Of a DNA stretch of 64,000 nucleotides, positions 1 to 8,829 are shown one piece after another. How positions within the stretch are numbered: the stretch's first letter is position 1; every line of letters starts with the position of its first letter. The notes beneath the pieces are model-generated. The model was not told the DNA's origin and did not search any database. It worked only from the letters and a program-made list of their open reading frames with translations. This stretch comes from Variimorphobacter saccharofermentans (lineage in GTDB: Bacteria > Bacillota > Clostridia > Lachnospirales > Lachnospiraceae). Location: NCBI RefSeq assembly GCF_014174405.1, contig NZ_JACEGA010000001.1, forward strand, positions 2,954,501 to 3,018,500, given 5' to 3'. Made by a program: the position numbers and the translations under genes.

Positions 1-189
1 GGATTTGGCAATCCAGATATCCTCACCAACTTTATCATACTCATCAGCCGGTAAAGTGGCACCAATTGTGATAATTCCGTTCTTAATTTTGCTTAGTACC
101 TCCCATGGATAGATGCAGCCTTCGAATAAATCCGCTGCAATGGTTTCCTTCAAATCAAATAATGACTTAATCATAAGCTGTTCCGACAT
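1..189 (-). CDS. Left-handed beta-helix acyltransferase / UDP-GlcNAc diphosphorylase-like protein, N-terminal part only
   Basis: The reading frame opens with ATG at 187-189 and runs off the left edge of the window, so only about 63 residues are seen. The visible protein starts MSEQLMIKSLFDLKETIA and continues to GEDIWIAKS. This matches, from memory, the N-terminal segment of short clostridial proteins annotated as UDP-N-acetylglucosamine pyrophosphorylase-like or hexapeptide-repeat acyltransferases, where the phrase ENIWIAKSA just precedes the first beta-helix turn. The hexapeptide repeats themselves lie outside the window, so the assignment rests on the N-terminal signature alone. The homocysteine methyltransferase gene lies 54 bp upstream on the same strand, so the two could be cotranscribed. 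Confidence 0.6.
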   Translation of the reverse strand, partial: MSEQLMIKSLFDLKETIAADLFEGCIYPWEVLSKIKNGIITIGATLPADEYDKVGEDIWIAKS

Positions 190-243
190 GTCGAATACCC
201 CCTATAGTTTACTTATCGTTTATATTCATTAATTGTTGACTAC

Positions 244-1161
244 TCACAGTCTGCGTGCAATATGATCCATATGTCTGTGATCGGTGCCGCAGCATCCTCC
301 GAAGATTTTTATATTGCTTATTGTACGTAATCTTATCATGTCTTCGGCTAAGGCTTCTGGTTCAGAGCTCTTCAAGTCTGTAGAATTATCTAATTCAGCA
401 TATGACAAAGGAGAAGTATTAGCCTGTATTCCCAAAAAACGGCTTTGCACCACATCATTCCTATTATACGGCTGTGATAGCGCCTCGTAAAGAATATTCG
501 GATGCACACAGTTTGTCATATAGCATATTGGCTTATTCTCTGTTTGGCTATCAATTTCCTGAATGGCATCTGAAATCCTTGTTCCATCGATCAGTTTACC
601 ATCCTTTTGAATGGTAAAGCTGATGATATATGGTATACCCGTATCTGATATTACGTGAGCCATTCCTATGATCTCCGGTAAAGCAGGCATAATACCTGCA
701 TATAGAAAGTCCACATTTGCTTTATGGAACAGATCGACCTGCCATTTGTGAAATTCAATTGCTTCTTTCGTTGACAGTGCACCCTCTCCAGTATATGCAT
801 CTCCTTTACATCCAAGAAGTCCGCCTACATACATTTCTACGTCACTTTCTTTTTGTATGTTCTGAAGGAAGCTTGCATTATCCAGTATAATGGAAGAATC
901 ACAGCCTGCTTTCTCAACACGTTCCCGATTGGCACGGCGAGTAGGTGTCGTAGCTAAAAACGGCAGATTATATTTCCGCGCAATCGTAATATACTCCTGC
1001 CATATCGCTTTCAAAGCAGATGCACCATCCGTATTATATATCATTTTCGCTAATGCAACATCTTTATCAAAATCCAAATGATATTCTCGCTTCAGCCTCT
1101 CACCAAGAGCGCCTTCCATTAATATGCTGGCATGTTGTTCAATGCAATCTACAAAACTCAT
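244..1161 (-). CDS. Homocysteine S-methyltransferase family protein
   Basis: This 305-residue protein fits the Pfam S-methyl_trans (MmuM/BHMT) family, which moves a methyl group to homocysteine using a zinc-bound thiolate. The expected zinc ligands are present: Cys218 in TNCVHP and the pair Cys290-Cys291 in GGCCGT near the C-terminus. An N-terminal GALGERLKR segment occupies the place of the family's usual DGG(L/M)(G/A)TxL motif. It lacks the cobalamin domain of MetH, so the methyl donor could be S-methylmethionine, another methylated sulfur compound or an unknown donor; the sequence does not say which. The gene stands between a partial acyltransferase gene and an insertion sequence. No SAM riboswitch is visible upstream. 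Confidence 0.85.
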   Translation of the reverse strand: MSFVDCIEQHASILMEGALGERLKREYHLDFDKDVALAKMIYNTDGASALKAIWQEYITIARKYNLPFLATTPTRRANRERVEKAGCDSSIILDNASFLQNIQKESDVEMYVGGLLGCKGDAYTGEGALSTKEAIEFHKWQVDLFHKANVDFLYAGIMPALPEIIGMAHVISDTGIPYIISFTIQKDGKLIDGTRISDAIQEIDSQTENKPICYMTNCVHPNILYEALSQPYNRNDVVQSRFLGIQANTSPLSYAELDNSTDLKSSEPEALAEDMIRLRTISNIKIFGGCCGTDHRHMDHIARRL

Positions 1162-1229
1162 ATCGTTTTCCTCATCATTCGATAATTCAGCTTCATCCGA
1201 AAGTAAAATCGATAAGCAGCTTATATACT

Positions 1230-1258
1230 ATTATATACTAATTACTCCGTCTCACCAA
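1230..1258 (-). promoter_or_regulatory. Candidate promoter of the homocysteine methyltransferase gene
   Basis: Read on the minus strand, TTGGTG (1253-1258) is followed after 17 bp by a perfect TATAAT (1230-1235), about 70 bp upstream of the start codon. The -10 box is perfect and the -35 box matches at four of six positions. The hexamers lie outside the neighbouring insertion sequence. Confidence 0.5.
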
Positions 1259-1292
1259 GAGCTAAATCCTCATAAGGATTGCGTAACTATAC

Positions 1293-2936
1293 TGTAGGAA
1301 ATAGAGAGGCGGAGTTCACCAAAGATGTGTTTTAGAATTCACACCTATACTATACCTTTTTATATATTCTTTTACAAGCCCCATATATGGGCGTTAAACC
1401 ATGCATATTTCCTTACATCAGCACTCACACTATGGCTTATACTTTCCATATACTTACCCAGTTCATTACGTTTATTCTTCTCAGAACGAAGAACCTCCTC
1501 ACAGCTTATTATATCATTTTCTTCAGCTCCTGCAGCCTTTGTCTGCCTCCTCTGTTTTCTTACCAATTCCAGCATATCTCCACCATTATAATAATACGCT
1601 CTTAAATGTGCCATCTTATCTACACCCATCCTACTCCATCCCATTGGTCTTGAACTCATCCTTGAGGACAGCACATGACTGACATGGCCTTCTGCACTAC
1701 ATCCCACTATACCTTCTTTTTCTTCTAAACGAACTTTCACTGCAGACCAATTAGAGAGAATATATTCTTTACTCTCTTTGACTCTCTTTATGGTTGCTTC
1801 TCCGTCTGTAACCTTCAAAATCTTTTCTATCACTTTTTCGAATTCTCTCTTCGTCCCACTTCTCATCGTTTTATACATTTCCTGACGTGCTTCTTCAGCT
1901 GAATCCAGTAAATGTGATGTGGCTCGTATCATATACTTGCTTAAATGAAATTCATCCAGAACATAGGTAAGTCCGGCCAGTCTTCTTTTTCCTGCTTTTA
2001 TCCACCCTCCTCCATCTCCATTTAGATATATTTTCTCGATGCTGTCTATATCGTAGTTACAACGTATATAGTCATACACCTCATCCCAAAGTTTACTATT
2101 ATCTTCTCCAGAGTATGTGCCACAAAAGTAGTAAGGATTTATAAGCCGATTTCGTTTACTTTTCGGACCTTCTTTTTCTATTCCCTCATATACATAGACG
2201 ATTTTGGTTATTATGCAGTTATTCTTCATATGATTATCATTTTTCACAAGATCACCTTTCCGTTCCCGGAATTGTAAGGATATATGATCTTCATCTGCGT
2301 CTATGTACAAGTATTTTACTTTTTTCTTATTAAGTAAATCTTTATATTCGTTTTGAAACTCAAGGCTATGAATTTTATTCTTCACCGTCTGCTTGCTTAC
2401 AATTTCACTTATACTGATTGCCTGACCTGCCTTACGATAGGATGTTTCAACTGATTCCTCAAGCATTTTTGCTTCTGCATCCTCAGTTAATCTTTCATGC
2501 TCTTCAATACCTAATATCCGATCTAAGAGATAGCCCCTTTCCCCAGTTACCTTATTTTTAAATAAGGTTTTCTCAAAACAGACCTTTCCTAATGATGTGA
2601 TAAGAGTTTTTTCATCCTTCTTTACGATTTGCCAATCCTTTTTCCTTTTTCCACTATTCCTTAGCGTTTCATCACAGCTTTCTAGTGTTTCTTTAATAAT
2701 ATCCAGACCAAGCTTAATTATGTTGTCTTGAATTCCATAGACAAAGGAAGCCATATCCTTTGGATTCTTCAAAAATTTTTCTACTTCTTTTTCAAGATTT
2801 CTAATGCCAACCTCTTCAAAATGTTGTATACTTTTAATCATAAGAGAACACCTTCTTTTATGTTTTGTTTTGTGTGATGACTTAATCTTAACACAAAGTT
2901 TGGTGTTCTCTTATTCTTTATTTATTTTTTCCTACA
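1293..2936 (-). mobile_element. ISLre2-family insertion sequence, about 1.64 kb
   Basis: A single transposase gene is flanked by imperfect terminal inverted repeats. The outer 9 bp, TGTAGGAAA, occur at 1293-1301 and inverted at 2928-2936. A second block, GAG-NN-CACCAAA followed by TGTGTT, begins at 1312 on the left and at 2910 on the right reading inward. The right end lies 6 bp beyond the lysA stop codon, so the element sits at the 3' end of the lysA unit. I could not find a matching target duplication in the flanking 10 bp on either side, so the exact ends are uncertain by some bases; the shorter alternative is 1312-2910. Confidence 0.75.
1372..2841 (-). CDS. ISLre2 family transposase (UPF0236)
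   Basis: The 489-residue product resembles ISLre2-family (UPF0236) transposases of clostridia. It has a basic, coiled-coil-like N-terminal third (KNPKDMASFVYGIQDN), a central segment with YLYIDADEDHIS and KIYLNGDGGGWIK that supplies acidic residues placed as in DDE-type enzymes, and a C-terminal GCSAEGHVSHVLSSRMSSRP block that I recognise as conserved in this family. The length is normal and there is no frameshift, so the element may still be active. Start is ATG at 2839-2841. The gene fills almost the whole interval between the terminal repeats. Confidence 0.88.
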   Translation of the reverse strand: MIKSIQHFEEVGIRNLEKEVEKFLKNPKDMASFVYGIQDNIIKLGLDIIKETLESCDETLRNSGKRKKDWQIVKKDEKTLITSLGKVCFEKTLFKNKVTGERGYLLDRILGIEEHERLTEDAEAKMLEESVETSYRKAGQAISISEIVSKQTVKNKIHSLEFQNEYKDLLNKKKVKYLYIDADEDHISLQFRERKGDLVKNDNHMKNNCIITKIVYVYEGIEKEGPKSKRNRLINPYYFCGTYSGEDNSKLWDEVYDYIRCNYDIDSIEKIYLNGDGGGWIKAGKRRLAGLTYVLDEFHLSKYMIRATSHLLDSAEEARQEMYKTMRSGTKREFEKVIEKILKVTDGEATIKRVKESKEYILSNWSAVKVRLEEKEGIVGCSAEGHVSHVLSSRMSSRPMGWSRMGVDKMAHLRAYYYNGGDMLELVRKQRRQTKAAGAEENDIISCEEVLRSEKNKRNELGKYMESISHSVSADVRKYAWFNAHIWGL

Positions 2937-2942
2937 AAAATT

Positions 2943-4187
2943 TTACGCTATATCCTCATAAGTCTCTTTTCTTCTGATTATTTTATAGGAATCCCTATCC
3001 ACCAATATCTCCATCGGTAATGAATGGGAGTTATAATGAGATCCCATCACAATACCATAGGCTCCGGCATCAGTAACTGCCAGTAAATCTCCCTGGGCAA
3101 CCTCTTCGATCATACGGTTCTTTGCAAAGAAGTCCGTACTTTCACAAATCGGACCAACAATGTCTACCTCTCTCTCTGCCTTTCCTTTTTTCGTGACCGG
3201 GAGAATGTTATGATACGCCTGATATAGACATGGACGTATCAGATGATGCATACCACTGTCAATAATCACAAATCTTTTACCATAGGAATTATCTTTGATA
3301 TACTGTACCTCTGTAACCAGTATCCCCGCCTGAGCAGTAAGAAATCTACCCGGCTCCAGGATAAATGTAATATCCGGCATATCCTTGAAGGGACCTGTAA
3401 TTAATTCTGCATATTTCTTAAGATCAGGACTTGATTTATCTTCCGTATAAGGAATTCCGATTCCACCTCCAACATCCACATAGCGGATTGAAATGTCCAT
3501 AGCTCTTAAAGTTCTTACATACTCCGCAGCTATTTGCATCGCTTCTCCATAAGGGGTAACGTCAAGTAGCTGTGAGCCGATATGAAGGTCTATACCACTC
3601 ACCTGGATATGCTTCATCTTCATTGCCTTTTGGAAAATGTCTATTCCCATCTCACAATCAATTCCAAATTTATTCTCCTTCATACCGGTTGTGATGTATG
3701 GATGCGTCTTAGCATCTACTCCTGGATTGATACGGAGCGCGATGGATACGGTTTTATCCATGGCTGTGGCAATTTCATTAATTCGTAAGAGTTCCTGTTC
3801 GGATTCTACATTAAACATCAGAATCCCTGCTTCGATGGCTTCCCTTATCTCCTTCACGGTTTTCGCCACACCGGAGTATACAATCTTCTTCGGATCAGCC
3901 CCTGCCTTCAAAGCCCGATAAAGCTCGCCTCCGGATACAATATCCACTCCGCAGCCTTCATCAACAAATACTTTTGCGATGTTCCTGTTATGACATACCT
4001 TCATAGAATAACAGAACAGTACCTTGCTTTGTCCAAATGCCTCCTTAAGCTGCCCTAACTGATTTAAAAAGCTGCCTTTGCTATATAGATAAGCCGGAGT
4101 TCCTGTTTCCCTAACGATATCTTCTACTTTTAAATTCTCCATCATTAAATTCTGTTCATCATAATAAATATATGGTGCTTTGATCAT
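2943..4187 (-). CDS. lysA: Diaminopimelate decarboxylase
   Basis: LysA performs the last step of lysine synthesis, decarboxylating meso-diaminopimelate with PLP. The 414-residue length is normal. The PLP lysine is expected at Lys63 in YSMKVCHNRNI; GGGIGIPY gives the glycine-rich phosphate-binding loop, and the C-terminal part has GPICESTD, the substrate-binding cysteine motif, and a late AGAYG segment. The start ATG overlaps the stop of the upstream TrmB-type regulator (ATGA at 4184-4187), which implies translational coupling. An insertion sequence follows directly after the stop. The rest of the lysine pathway is not in the window. Confidence 0.95.
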   Translation of the reverse strand: MIKAPYIYYDEQNLMMENLKVEDIVRETGTPAYLYSKGSFLNQLGQLKEAFGQSKVLFCYSMKVCHNRNIAKVFVDEGCGVDIVSGGELYRALKAGADPKKIVYSGVAKTVKEIREAIEAGILMFNVESEQELLRINEIATAMDKTVSIALRINPGVDAKTHPYITTGMKENKFGIDCEMGIDIFQKAMKMKHIQVSGIDLHIGSQLLDVTPYGEAMQIAAEYVRTLRAMDISIRYVDVGGGIGIPYTEDKSSPDLKKYAELITGPFKDMPDITFILEPGRFLTAQAGILVTEVQYIKDNSYGKRFVIIDSGMHHLIRPCLYQAYHNILPVTKKGKAEREVDIVGPICESTDFFAKNRMIEEVAQGDLLAVTDAGAYGIVMGSHYNSHSLPMEILVDRDSYKIIRRKETYEDIA

Positions 4188-4885
4188 TTTTCATTTCTCC
4201 TCTCTAATTCTGAAAGCCTTATTTCATTCTTTAGTGAATCCTTTATTAATTCAACCAATGGTTTATTTTTCGAAAACAAGCAGATATCTTTATCACTTCC
4301 GGTTATGGTTCCCGTCAAAACATAAGAGGAATCTGCTATAAGGCGAATCTGTCCGGATCCCTTTTTAATATTATGTGTGATGACTCCTTGAAGCTCAATA
4401 TCCCCGGATATAATGGCAACGACTTTAAGCCCCTTCGCTGCTGCAGCTTCTAATGCTTCTTTAAAATAATCAATTTCATTCTCCGATACGGACACATAGA
4501 CTCTCTCCGTAGCATTCTCAATTATGTTACGTATCTTATCTATGATATTCTGCAATCCGCTCACTGTGATATATCCATCGGCAGGCTCCTGTATGGCTGG
4601 ACATTCTGTCCTTATTATTTCAACAACTTCCTTCATATGATTCAGGAAATTAGCACAGTATTCTTCTACCGGAACTGCAGCATATCTCGGTACGACACCT
4701 TCTATGACATATGCCCCTCCCTTTTCCACAAGTCCGGCTAATACCTGATATGCATTGGCTCTTGGAATTCCTGATAGCTTTGCTGCTTCATATCCGGTTA
4801 CTTCACCTTCCCTGCAAAGTACAATATATAATTCCGATTCATTCTTGGTTAATCCTGTCTTCATGAGACCTTCGATTAACTTCAA
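4184..4885 (-). CDS. TrmB-family transcriptional regulator
   Basis: The protein has an N-terminal winged-helix domain of TrmB type: GLTKNESELYIVLCREGEVTG followed by a recognition-helix region with ARANAYQVL-like residues (IPRANAYQVLAGL). The C-terminal half (VYVSVSENEIDYFKEAL) resembles the phospholipase-D-like effector domain of TrmB proteins. TrmB proteins in other organisms mostly sense sugars. Coupling by a 4-base overlap to lysA suggests control of lysine or diaminopimelate metabolism here, which is an inference. There is no ATG close to the ribosome binding site: AGGAGGG is followed by ATATTGTTG, so a TTG start at 4885 (or 4888) is chosen; the first ATG would be at 4864. Confidence 0.8.
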   Translation of the reverse strand: MKLIEGLMKTGLTKNESELYIVLCREGEVTGYEAAKLSGIPRANAYQVLAGLVEKGGAYVIEGVVPRYAAVPVEEYCANFLNHMKEVVEIIRTECPAIQEPADGYITVSGLQNIIDKIRNIIENATERVYVSVSENEIDYFKEALEAAAAKGLKVVAIISGDIELQGVITHNIKKGSGQIRLIADSSYVLTGTITGSDKDICLFSKNKPLVELIKDSLKNEIRLSELERRNEK

Positions 4886-4920
4886 CAATATCCCTCCTGT
4901 TCTGAGTGATCTGGTCTTTC

Positions 4921-4948
4921 ATTATAAACTAACAAAAATATGTGGTAA
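4921..4948 (-). promoter_or_regulatory. Candidate promoter of the trmB-lysA operon
   Basis: On the minus strand a perfect TATAAT (4921-4926) lies 16 bp after TTACCA (4943-4948). The -35 element falls inside the left arm of the neighbouring perfect palindrome, so the palindrome could affect initiation as well as termination. Confidence 0.4.
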
Positions 4949-4993
4949 TACTAGTAGTATGTGCAACTACTACTAGTATTACCACATATTTTT
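4934..4993. terminator. Perfect 26-bp inverted repeat with 8-nt loop, bidirectional terminator-like
   Basis: The arms 4934-4959 and 4968-4993 are exact reverse complements around the loop TGTGCAAC. Either strand would form a long stem ending in a run of T. It follows the GNAT gene (stop at 5027) and precedes the trmB-lysA unit. A terminator for the GNAT transcript is the simplest reading, but the arms are longer than typical terminators and very AT-rich, so an operator or small fold-back repeat is possible. Confidence 0.6.
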
Positions 4994-5026
4994 TTCTGTG
5001 TCAATCAATATCTCCTATTATCATTC

Positions 5027-5533
5027 TTAACCAAAACAGTCTGCATTACTAGAATGCCATTCATATAATGACATGCTATAATTATTTCCTAACTTCTTAT
5101 TACCAGCATATAGAAAGCCTTCCCTTTCATATACCTGTCTCAATTTTCTTCTTTCTGCATTACAGTCTAATCTCAATGAATTAATACCCTTTACAAATGA
5201 TAAATTTTTTGCATAGTCAATCAACTCTTTCGTAATACCTTTCCCTGCATACTCTCTCTTAACAGCTAACTTATGTATATATAATGATTTTCCTTGTGGA
5301 ATTTCAGGCCAATACTTTGAATCATAATCAGTAATTGCAATACATCCTGCAGGAACCCCATTCTGGTAATCAATATAAAAGTCACTAATCTGATAATCCT
5401 TTGAAAGAGAATGCCACTTAATACTGTCCTCATTCCATAGGTTCCCTAATTCATTCTTTTTCATCCACATAACAGCATCTAATAGTATTTCCTCAATTGC
5501 TGGAATATCATTTTTATCCGCCTGCTTTATCAT
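5027..5533 (-). CDS. GNAT family N-acetyltransferase
   Basis: This 168-residue protein has the GNAT fold signatures. Its N-terminal IKQADKNDIPAIEEILLDA block fits beta1-alpha1. The acetyl-CoA pyrophosphate loop is seen in LAVKREYAGKGITKELIDYA, matching R-x-x-G-x-G/A. The downstream LDCNAERRKLRQVYEREGFL is the usual final motif. The substrate cannot be inferred. It starts 18 bp after the stop of the upstream hypothetical gene, so the two probably form one transcript that ends at the palindrome 4934-4993. Confidence 0.88.
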   Translation of the reverse strand: MIKQADKNDIPAIEEILLDAVMWMKKNELGNLWNEDSIKWHSLSKDYQISDFYIDYQNGVPAGCIAITDYDSKYWPEIPQGKSLYIHKLAVKREYAGKGITKELIDYAKNLSFVKGINSLRLDCNAERRKLRQVYEREGFLYAGNKKLGNNYSMSLYEWHSSNADCFG

Positions 5534-5551
5534 AAATTGTTCTCCATAGCT

Positions 5552-6679
5552 TTAAATCTGCCCCGGTGCATATAAATGCAACAGTTCAACTGCCCAGAAG
5601 GTCAGATCACACATCAATGCTGTTTTCGATTTGTAATCGGGTTCCAGCCTAACATCAACATATGCTGTTGGGTAATTGATCTTCTTCGGTGAATAGCGTT
5701 TGTTATGAGGTACAGCAAAATTCATTTGTAAAATGCCATCCTCGTTAATCGCTTGTTTAACATTTGCAATAGACTCCTTTAGAATATCGACCTTATCTCC
5801 GACACCGAGCATTGCGATTTCGGTAAGTAGGCGACGGTATAGGATGATATCTATGGTATCCGGATGGAATGGTCTGATTGGAGTAATGAAAGCAAAACAA
5901 GGTGCGTAATATCTGCCATTGATTCGGATATACATATTGTTATCCGGCTTCATAATCTGGTTGATACGATTAATGGAAGCGGCGAGCATATCAATATTCT
6001 CCTTCGTACGCCAGCTATGTGTATATGCCAGCATGGTAAGGGTATATGCATCCGGATAATATTCATCCGCCTCGATATAAGGATAATTATAACGTCGTTT
6101 CGTATTTGAATTAAACTTCGTAATCTCATCCAGAGAAGATATTTCAAGGATACGACGGAAGCCTTTTAATGCTATTTGCTGTAGCTCCTTCACATCGTCG
6201 AAATCATCCCCATAGCCGAGTATAGCCTGCATTGTATAAATTAGTGACATCAGACTATTGCCGTTATTCAAGCCTTCAAATCGATGTTCATAACGCGTGA
6301 TTTCAGGAGGAATATAGGAAAATTCTTTACGTAAAATCTCTTCATCCCTCATGGCCTTGATAAAATTAACTATGATTGGATGTGTCTTGGGAACTTTATA
6401 ATAGGAAAGTAAACGCGCTGCTGTTTCCCCATCCTGCAAAGGCGTTTCATGAAGCTTCACCCCTTTCCAGTTATCCCAGCTATGCATGCCGCTTCCTATA
6501 TAACCGTTCGGCTTAATATAAGTCTGTAATAGTTTAAAATATGGTGTCTGATATATTTGCTGGAGCAGTTGTTCTTCGTCAGCCGGAGAAATGGTTTTTA
6601 GAATATCCTTTCGAAGCCGATATTGAATTACCGGCCCTGCGTGTGTAAGAAGAAAATCAATTGATTTCGACAAGTTCAT
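5552..6679 (-). CDS. Conserved hypothetical protein, probably all-helical (alpha/alpha-toroid-like)
   Basis: I do not recognise a named family. The 375-residue product has no signal peptide or membrane span and is rich in regularly spaced helices. Segments such as VIQYRLRKDIL, LLQTYIKPNGYIGSGMHSW and DGETAARLLSYYKV recall proteins with prenyltransferase- or squalene-cyclase-like helical repeats (a partner helix followed by a DG-x-W/Y-G turn), which are often mis-annotated in clostridia. Tryptophans and histidines near residues 85-100 could line a pocket. It is cotranscribed with a GNAT gene 18 bp downstream. An enzymatic or binding role is unknown. Confidence 0.6.
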   Translation of the reverse strand: MNLSKSIDFLLTHAGPVIQYRLRKDILKTISPADEEQLLQQIYQTPYFKLLQTYIKPNGYIGSGMHSWDNWKGVKLHETPLQDGETAARLLSYYKVPKTHPIIVNFIKAMRDEEILRKEFSYIPPEITRYEHRFEGLNNGNSLMSLIYTMQAILGYGDDFDDVKELQQIALKGFRRILEISSLDEITKFNSNTKRRYNYPYIEADEYYPDAYTLTMLAYTHSWRTKENIDMLAASINRINQIMKPDNNMYIRINGRYYAPCFAFITPIRPFHPDTIDIILYRRLLTEIAMLGVGDKVDILKESIANVKQAINEDGILQMNFAVPHNKRYSPKKINYPTAYVDVRLEPDYKSKTALMCDLTFWAVELLHLYAPGQI

Positions 6680-6886
6680 CTTGGCACCCCCACTAACATA
6701 AATTCTCTTGTGATAGACTGGTTCAACTAATCGTAATAAATCTCTTGTGCACCATCCTCTTTCATGCTACCATAAAGAATTCCATTTTTCTACTATTTCC
6801 CATAATTACTTAGTAAAGTATTCTGTACTATCACTGCCTATGCGCACATTTCGTTCCTCTCATGGATTACCTTCTATAAGTGGTAA

Positions 6887-7516
6887 TTACTCCTCATTTA
6901 ATACTGCTTCATCAAACAACTCAAGTAGTTCTTTTGATGTAGTCCACTTAAGGCTACCATCCTCATTAGAAAAATCGTATCCTGATAATTCGTATAATGC
7001 ATTGGCACAGATATATTCATACATCCCCGAATTGGGACTTTTGTATATTATCCAATATAGAGGCATCATAGCCGTATCGCCTATGTCTATCACATTTTTA
7101 TAATGGGCGGAATTAAAAACTCTCGTCCATCCCTGTGTTAAGAGAATATCCGGATTTGCCCTCTCCTCTTCAATTTCTTCCTGCACCAATGCTTGAAGCT
7201 CACTTGCAACCTTCTCCAAGACTTTTTCATCTAGACGTGAGATGAACATTTCCTCATTTACTCCATTGGGAGTTATTGCTGACCAGTCTATGCTATCCTT
7301 ATTCGTTTTATCTTGATGATCAATTGCAGTTTTTTCGCTATTTATCTTATAGTTATCTTCACTTTCTTCCATCTGATTTCGCGTACTATCTCCGGTTTTA
7401 GAGTTATATTCATTGCCAGTATTTAAATTCTGTTGAGATTCTCTCTGACCGCCACATGCTGCCATGAATATTAGAAAGGAAATTATTACACTGCAAATAA
7501 GTAAATTCTTTTTCAT
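6887..7516 (-). CDS. Hypothetical lipoprotein
   Basis: The product has 209 residues. The N-terminus MKKNLLICSVIISFLIFMAACGG is a lipoprotein signal with lipobox MAAC, so Cys21 should be lipidated and the protein should face outside the membrane. A low-complexity, polar linker rich in N, E, S, T and K follows (residues 24-75), then a compact acidic domain without any motif I can name (WTRVFNSAHYKNVIDIGDTAMMPLYW). The gene stands alone between a hairpin (7556-7630) and the hypothetical gene at 5552-6679. A solute-binding or cell-envelope role is possible but not shown. Confidence 0.65.
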   Translation of the reverse strand: MKKNLLICSVIISFLIFMAACGGQRESQQNLNTGNEYNSKTGDSTRNQMEESEDNYKINSEKTAIDHQDKTNKDSIDWSAITPNGVNEEMFISRLDEKVLEKVASELQALVQEEIEEERANPDILLTQGWTRVFNSAHYKNVIDIGDTAMMPLYWIIYKSPNSGMYEYICANALYELSGYDFSNEDGSLKWTTSKELLELFDEAVLNEE

Positions 7517-7555
7517 ATCAGTTCCTCACAATATAATTTATGACTTCATAAAAAA

Positions 7556-7630
7556 GGACGTTTCATAATTCATTCGCGGTGACAATTACTTTGGTAAGTA
7601 ATTATCCCCGCTTATACATTATGAAACATC
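7556..7630. repeat. Long imperfect hairpin, possible terminator of the DUF362 gene
   Basis: Outer arms GTTTCATAAT (7560-7569) and its complement (7618-7627) enclose a second stem GCGG-N2-ACAATTACTT against AAGTAATT-N-TCCCCGC around the loop TGGT. Pairing runs over about 36 positions with few mismatches. There is no clear T-run right after the stem on either strand, so it looks more like a small palindromic repeat than a standard terminator. Confidence 0.5.
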
Positions 7631-7698
7631 CCCTTGCCAAAGTTATATAGGATTATAATTGAGTGATGCTCAAAAAAACATTTACATTCAATACTGGC

Positions 7699-8829
7699 TT
7701 ATTTCATAATAACCAGTTCATAATCCCGGTTACCGAGACCTATTTTTTCCGCATGCTCAAGGCAGGAACGCCATTCTGACTCGGGTGTCGAATTGATAAA
7801 ATGATCATGATGATCTTTAAAGCCGGGTCTTGCCAGATTGTCTGAAAGCTGGCTGCCCGGCAGCGGTGAAGCAGCCAAACAGGCATCCACACACGCCTGA
7901 TCCAGTGCAAGCGGATCATAGGAAGCAAACATTCCCAAATTCGGTAGAATCGGAGCATCATTTTCACTATGGCAGTCACAGTTCGGTGAAACATCCACAA
8001 TAAGAGAGATATGGAAGCAAGGGCGCCCATCAACCACTGCTTTGGCATATTCTGCCATACGGTAATTCAGTTCTCTGCTAGCTGCCCAGTTCGAGAACAT
8101 AATGGCATCAAAATTACAAGCGCCTAAGCAGCGTCCGCATCCGACACAGTTTTCAGTATTAATTGACATTTTCTTATTCACATCATCAAAAATCAGACCA
8201 TTGTTCGCACATTCACGCTCGCATCTGCGACAGCCCCTGCACTGATCCGCTATAATTTCAGGCTTACCGTTAATATGCTGATCCTTCTTTCCAGCACGGG
8301 AACCGCAACCCATACCGATATTTTTTATCGCACCACCGAAACCGGTCATTTCATGTCCTTTAAAGTGAGTCAGACTGATAAATACATCTGCATCCATAAT
8401 GGCATGACCGATTTTAGCTTCTTTGATATACTCACCACCTACCACAGGCACAGCAATATCATCGGTACCCTTTAGTCCATCTCCAATCAGAATGGGACAG
8501 CCCACACTTAAAGGTGTAAATCCATTTTCCCATGCGCACTCAAGATGTTCAAGGGCATTCTTGCGGCTTCCGGGATAAAGAGTGTTACAGTCGGTCAGAA
8601 ACGGATGACCGCCCAGCTCCTTTACCACATCAGCAACGGCTTTCGCATAATTCGGACGGAGATAACTAATGTTACCCAACTCACCAAAATGCATTTTGAT
8701 TGCAACAAATTTGTTATCCATATCGATTTGATCGATACCCGCCTTCCGGATCAGCTTTTTAAGCTTCGTCGGGAGCCCTTCATTTAGCTTTGTTCGAAAA
8801 TCCGTAAAATAAACCTTTGATTTATCCAT
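7699..8829 (-). CDS. DUF362 domain protein with two [4Fe-4S] clusters
   Basis: This 376-residue protein contains the DUF362 domain (residues about 30-190, with LTHFKGHEMTGFGGAIKNIG) followed by a tandem ferredoxin domain. The two cluster motifs are CRGCRRCEREC and CVGCGRCLGAC near residues 198-245. No signal peptide is seen, so it is probably a cytoplasmic iron-sulfur protein. DUF362 proteins are common in anaerobes, but no reaction is firmly known to me. Its neighbours (lipoprotein downstream, glmS upstream across a terminator) give no pathway context. Confidence 0.85.
   Translation of the reverse strand: MDKSKVYFTDFRTKLNEGLPTKLKKLIRKAGIDQIDMDNKFVAIKMHFGELGNISYLRPNYAKAVADVVKELGGHPFLTDCNTLYPGSRKNALEHLECAWENGFTPLSVGCPILIGDGLKGTDDIAVPVVGGEYIKEAKIGHAIMDADVFISLTHFKGHEMTGFGGAIKNIGMGCGSRAGKKDQHINGKPEIIADQCRGCRRCERECANNGLIFDDVNKKMSINTENCVGCGRCLGACNFDAIMFSNWAASRELNYRMAEYAKAVVDGRPCFHISLIVDVSPNCDCHSENDAPILPNLGMFASYDPLALDQACVDACLAASPLPGSQLSDNLARPGFKDHHDHFINSTPESEWRSCLEHAEKIGLGNRDYELVIMK

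Noticed and set aside
1244..1315. ACTCCG/CGGAGT pairing upstream of the homocysteine methyltransferase gene, looked at as a riboswitch
   Set aside because: One arm lies inside the insertion-sequence end, no known SAM, THF or purine aptamer core is present, and the predicted promoter lies inside the structure.
6747..7103. 118-codon plus-strand ORF opposite the lipoprotein gene end
   Set aside because: No ribosome binding site; overlaps the lipoprotein coding region in antisense.
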